Shown: positions 60,939 through 64,000 of the stretch, piece after piece
Position numbering within the stretch: the first letter of the stretch is position 1
How the letters are laid out: every line of letters starts with the position of its first letter
NCBI RefSeq assembly: GCF_000002865.3
Contig: NW_001865053.1
Location: forward strand, 204,840-268,839
Direction: 5' to 3'
Origin: Monosiga brevicollis MX1
Taxonomy: Eukaryota; Opisthokonta; Choanoflagellata; Craspedida; Salpingoecidae
DNA: 64,000 nucleotides
The notes under the pieces: model-generated
Database searches by the model: none
Told to the model about the DNA's origin: nothing
Seen by the model: the letters and a program-made list of their open reading frames with translations, nothing else
Program-made: the position numbers and the translations under genes

Positions 60939-62443
60939 ATGAGTTCATCAGCACCAGAACTTTTTCAGCTACTGAGTAGTTATGAAGCTGATGCTGCTCA
61001 AGCCGAGGCGCTCTTTTCCCGTGGTAAGCTTGTGTGGGAAATGATTCTATCAGTGAATTTTTTGACGTTTTTTTAATGTACGGGCTATGAAAAAGCACGT
61101 GCTTTTTATAACCATTGGGCAACCTATCTGAGCCTTGGTGTCGCAATCACCATCGTTTCGTTCCCGTTGCCAAGATTAAATCGGGCCGATGCTCGTTGGT
61201 TTGGGGACCGTTCTTTTCCGGGATTACTGCCAGCGCGGTAATCCATGGAGGAACGCAAACCGCCAACATTATGGGCGCGGTACCGGGGGACTGAACATCC
61301 CTTGTAACCGTTAAAACCAATGTCAAATAGCATTTATGCCATGACCTGATGTTGACCTGGCGTGTTGCAAATTTCCTTTTCCTCTTTTTTCTTCAATGCT
61401 TGGAGTATTTTGGCTTGCAAAAGCTTGGCATACATTCACTTATTGTTGATCTTGACCACATAGGCGCTCCCCTGGTTCAGCGAGAGGCCGCAACAAACGA
61501 GCTGATTCAGGGCATCCAAGACCGCTGCGTCATTGCTGCCCACAATGCTACCAAAATAGCCATGTGCTTTGGCTCAGACCCTATTCGCCTGGATGCCGCG
61601 CGTGCCTGCATCGAGTCGCTCCAGGGCTCCGTGCTCGATTTGGGGAATCATACTTTGAAGCTTTCGCCACTCTATGGCAAATGCCTCTCAGAAGACGTGC
61701 TCGGTCGTGTGCGGCGTATCCTTATTGCCAATCATGAATTGGCCGTCAGTCTTGTGGAAGGCCGGGGCGAGGCTGGTGCACCCACTTACACGCAAGGCGT
61801 AGCCAAAATTGTGCAAGCGGCAGAGCACGTGAGTGCAGCCCCTTGGAGTTTGATGGCTGCCCTACAACTCCGTGTTGCCGAGCGTGAGGCTCTTGTCTTG
61901 GACGCATGTGAAGAGTTTGCCGAGGGTATTGCTGATGCTGAGGACAATCTGGAGGACGATGACGCCGGACAGAATGACTTGCCTGATGCCGACGACTTGA
62001 TGGGCAATATGCCGACGTTTGGCGCGGAGGAGCTTCCCTTGGCTAAGGCAGCTCTCGGACTCCTCAGAGCTGTACACAAAGCTTTCCACAAGATTCGCAT
62101 TGATATCGGACGTTGGGATGAGGCCGCTTCTCTGCCCGTTGAAAAGAACTTGCTCGACGGCGTCATGGATGTTCAATCGCGTGTGGATGCCTTTGTTGAG
62201 GAGCTCTATGGTGACGACATGGCCAATGTCGGCGAACTTGCCAAATCTCTTACATCTGCCGTTTTTGGTCTCTTACGCGAGCCTTCGGACATGGCTGCTG
62301 GTGAGCCTTTGCCCGACTTGAGCAGCCTCAGTCTCGAAGGAGCCCCACCCTCGCTGGCTGACGACTGGCGTTTGTTCTTTCGTCACGCCTTGCGCCACAA
62401 CTTGCAAAAGTTGTTGGCCTTGGTTGATACTGTGGGTCACTAA
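60939..62443 (+). CDS. CCNDBP1: Cyclin-D1-binding protein 1 (GCIP/DIP1) homologue
   Basis: Animal GCIP is an all-helical protein that binds cyclin D and GRAP2 and acts as a negative cell-cycle regulator. Exon 1 (60939 to about 61022) encodes MSSSAPELFQLLSSYEADAA and ends in phase 1. It joins GAPLVQREAATNELIQGIQD at about 61464, past an intron of about 440 bases. The rest is one open exon to 62443. Helical blocks match the family in order: DRCVIAAHNATKIAMCF, LDLGNHTLKLSPLYGKCLSE, EALVLDACEEFAEGIADAED, an acidic loop, ELPLAKAALGLLRAVHKAFH with KIRIDIGRWDEA, and the closing DDWRLFFRHALRHNLQKLLA. The match is by helix layout and acidic-loop position more than by identical residues. The kinase gene converges 350 bases downstream. 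Confidence 0.75.
61120..61330. other. Hairpin-rich segment inside the CCNDBP1 intron
   Basis: This part of an unusually long intron has a perfect 7-base inverted repeat, GGATTAC and GTAATCC about ten bases apart (about 61220-61243), plus other GC-rich pairings nearby. It reads unlike the neighbouring T-rich intron. I compared it from memory with tRNA, 5S, U1, U3, U4 and 18S rRNA and found no match. Confidence 0.35.
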
Positions 62444-62793
62444 TTTTTTTTTTTTTTCTTGTGTGTGTGTGTGTGTGTGTATTGGCGCTGAGCGCCCCAT
62501 CACCACCCAAGTCGTGATGTACACATGATTCCCTGCGGCTCGAGCCCAGGTTGAGTCGTTGATCTTGTTTTTATTATTCACATTGTTATCCCAACCCTTG
62601 GAAATGAGAGGTCACGTGCTGTGCACGATACACTGAATCGATTCTTAGCTTTGTCATTGAAGTTTTTCTGATGCACGCTGAAGAGAAATAGTGCAATAAA
62701 TATTGTCCTCATTGCACATTTGGCGACTAAGTGACAAGAAGAAAAAATAATTGTTAACATCCGCATGTACAGAGTGCTCCTATCCTACAAGTG
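62444..62793. other. Convergent spacer, CCNDBP1 / kinase
   Basis: A T run (about 62443-62458) and a TG run (about 62461-62480) follow the CCNDBP1 stop. The rest is AT-leaning 3' sequence. Confidence 0.6.
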
Positions 62794-64000
62794 CTACACC
62801 TCTATTTCTCTCAGCAGATCTCCGTCTGACGCAACGTCTGCCAAAACCTGGGAGATATTGTCGCAACCATCAGTCAACAACAGTACACGATACATTCGCG
62901 CATTTGACTGAAGTGCAAAAGATACACACCTCTCCATATGTGCCCTCGTTGAGTAACATGACTTGAGCACGCAACTTGGCTTCGGCTTCAGCAAAGGTAG
63001 GTCGATGTTCCGAAGCCACTTGCGCACAGTTGAGCGCGGTGCGTAATAGCAGATCGGGACAACCCGCTGCATATTGCTCCACAAACCGCCCCTCATCGAC
63101 CTACAGATGTTTGAGGGTTGCGAACATGTGCAGGCACAACCGCTGAGCGACTACACACACACACACACACCACCACCACCACCACCTCCACCACATTGTG
63201 GCCCCGCATACGTAGCCATCCCGGAACCAAGCCTCGCTCATCGCAAACTGACCCCAAAGGCGTTGGTGCGCGGCATGTGGTCGGGGTCCGCCGAGACGCG
63301 CGAGATCAGCTCGGCGAGAACGATTCCAAAGCTGAAAACGTCAGCCGCAAGACCATACTTGCCCTTCATGACCTCGGGGGCCATCCAGAACGGCGAGCCG
63401 ACAATTGACTACAGTCCAGTCGTCAGTGAACTGGGTGCAAGTGCACACTGCCACTCGAAATCATACAATGGCTGACAACCAACGCGACCGCGGCACCGAC
63501 GCACCATGGAGATTTTATCATCACTTGCGGCTCTGGGGGCCGGGGCTGCTTTCAAGGGTGATGAGGCCCGGGGCACAGACGTCGAGGACGCTGGCAAAGC
63601 AGATGCCCGACGTGGTGCAGCCGCAACTGCTGCGCTGAATCTAGAAGGACCGAGTTGTCAGAAACACGCTCTGCTGCGCACCACGCCCAACACGCTCGCA
63701 AAAGAAGGATAAGACCTACCGTTCACGAAAAAGAGACAGCTCGTGGCTTGAGTAACGCCGGGTTCCCGTCTTGCGCATGAGGAAAGGTGAACGGCCCGAC
63801 ACCTCGACCATTCCTAAAGGCGTCGCAAGCCATCATCAGCATGAAAACCCAGGCCCTATGACCATAAAGGCGCACGGGGCGCCGCATGAAGGCGACCGCT
63901 TGTTCGGTGTCGGTCGCCACCATACACACCAGGCATGGTGCGAGCGAGGCCAAAGTCAACAATAACGGCAGTGCAGTCCTCGGCTCGAATCATGATGTTC
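62794..64000 (-). CDS. TESK/LIMK-like protein kinase, C-terminal part (5' end outside window)
   Basis: The window edge cuts the catalytic domain just before the DFG motif. The exon at 63940-64000 gives NIMIRAEDCTAVIVDFGLAR, the end of the catalytic loop plus DFG. Next come TGTRRYSSHELSLFRER (about 63721-63770), then an Ala/Ser/Pro-rich exon (about 63500-63643). SIVGSPFWMAPEVMKGKYGL and ADVFSFGIVLAELISRVSAD follow, then PDHMPRTNAFG (63262-63415). A later exon gives FVEQYAAGCPDLLLRTALNC and HRPTFAEAEAKLRAQV. The last short exon gives VLADVASDGDLLREIEV with stop at 62794-62796. The VGSPxWMAPEV, FGIVLxExIxRVxADPD and PRTxxFG signatures are those of the TESK/LIMK family, which phosphorylates cofilin in animals. 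No domain follows the kinase, and what precedes it cannot be seen. Confidence 0.82.
63152..63190. repeat. (CA)n(CCA)n compound microsatellite in kinase intron
   Basis: A CA run passes into ACC/CCA units inside an intron of the last kinase gene. Confidence 0.9.

Noticed and set aside
61120-61330. tRNA, 5S or spliceosomal RNA in the CCNDBP1 intron
   Set aside because: No A/B box pattern, anticodon arm or known snRNA core was found on either strand.

Overview
The window reads as nuclear DNA of a unicellular eukaryote close to animals. It is GC-rich, almost every gene is cut into short exons by introns of roughly 50-250 bases with GT..AG ends, and dinucleotide microsatellites are scattered through introns and spacers. 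The gene content is opisthokont and ciliated: POC5 and inversin (cilium and centriole), a PDZ-FERM protein, a TESK/LIMK-type kinase, SLX4 with UBZ4 and BTB domains, and NPRL3. My best guess is a choanoflagellate such as Monosiga brevicollis. This is inferred from gene content and structure, not from a search. No rRNA, tRNA, CRISPR array, virus-like element or intact transposon was recognised.

Layout. 1-1862 (+): 3' part of POC5. 1993-5136 (-): phosphoacetylglucosamine mutase (PGM3/AGM1). 6305-8780 (+): epsin-related CLINT1. 9280-13636 (-): unassigned coiled-coil plus helical protein, possibly ATRIP-like. 13931-18640 (-): PDZ-FERM protein of FRMPD type. About 18729-19045: very long CT microsatellite. 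19265-22895 (-): molybdenum cofactor sulfurase (MOCOS). 24108-24527 (+): small Ser-rich orphan. 25310-28014 (-): DDX47/Rrp3 RNA helicase, divergent from 28216-32695 (+) PMS2. 33288-36279 (+): SLX4. 36613-41398 (-): inversin. 43165-45455 (+): EDR2_C/DUF1336 protein. About 46491-50066 (+): NPRL3. 50764-54293 (+): PAN3. 54855-57782 (-): CDC23/APC8. 59019-60031 (+): small secreted protein. 60939-62443 (+): CCNDBP1/GCIP homologue. 62794-64000 (-): TESK/LIMK-like kinase, cut by the window edge.

These genes form no operon or dedicated system. They are housekeeping and regulatory genes, but there are local themes. PMS2 and SLX4 sit side by side (DNA repair), and DDX47 shares the roughly 200-base spacer upstream of PMS2. 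POC5 and INVS belong to the cilium/centriole. NPRL3 (TORC1 control), PAN3 (mRNA deadenylation) and CDC23 (anaphase-promoting complex) are consecutive. Gene models below were built by hand from reading frames, splice-site phase and remembered family motifs. Exon edges inside genes are approximate unless stated. The most unusual things seen are a C2H2-like finger in the PMS2 linker, a long low-complexity insert in the activation loop of the last kinase, a PDZ-FERM scaffold in a probable unicellular genome, and a long acidic insert in NPRL3.
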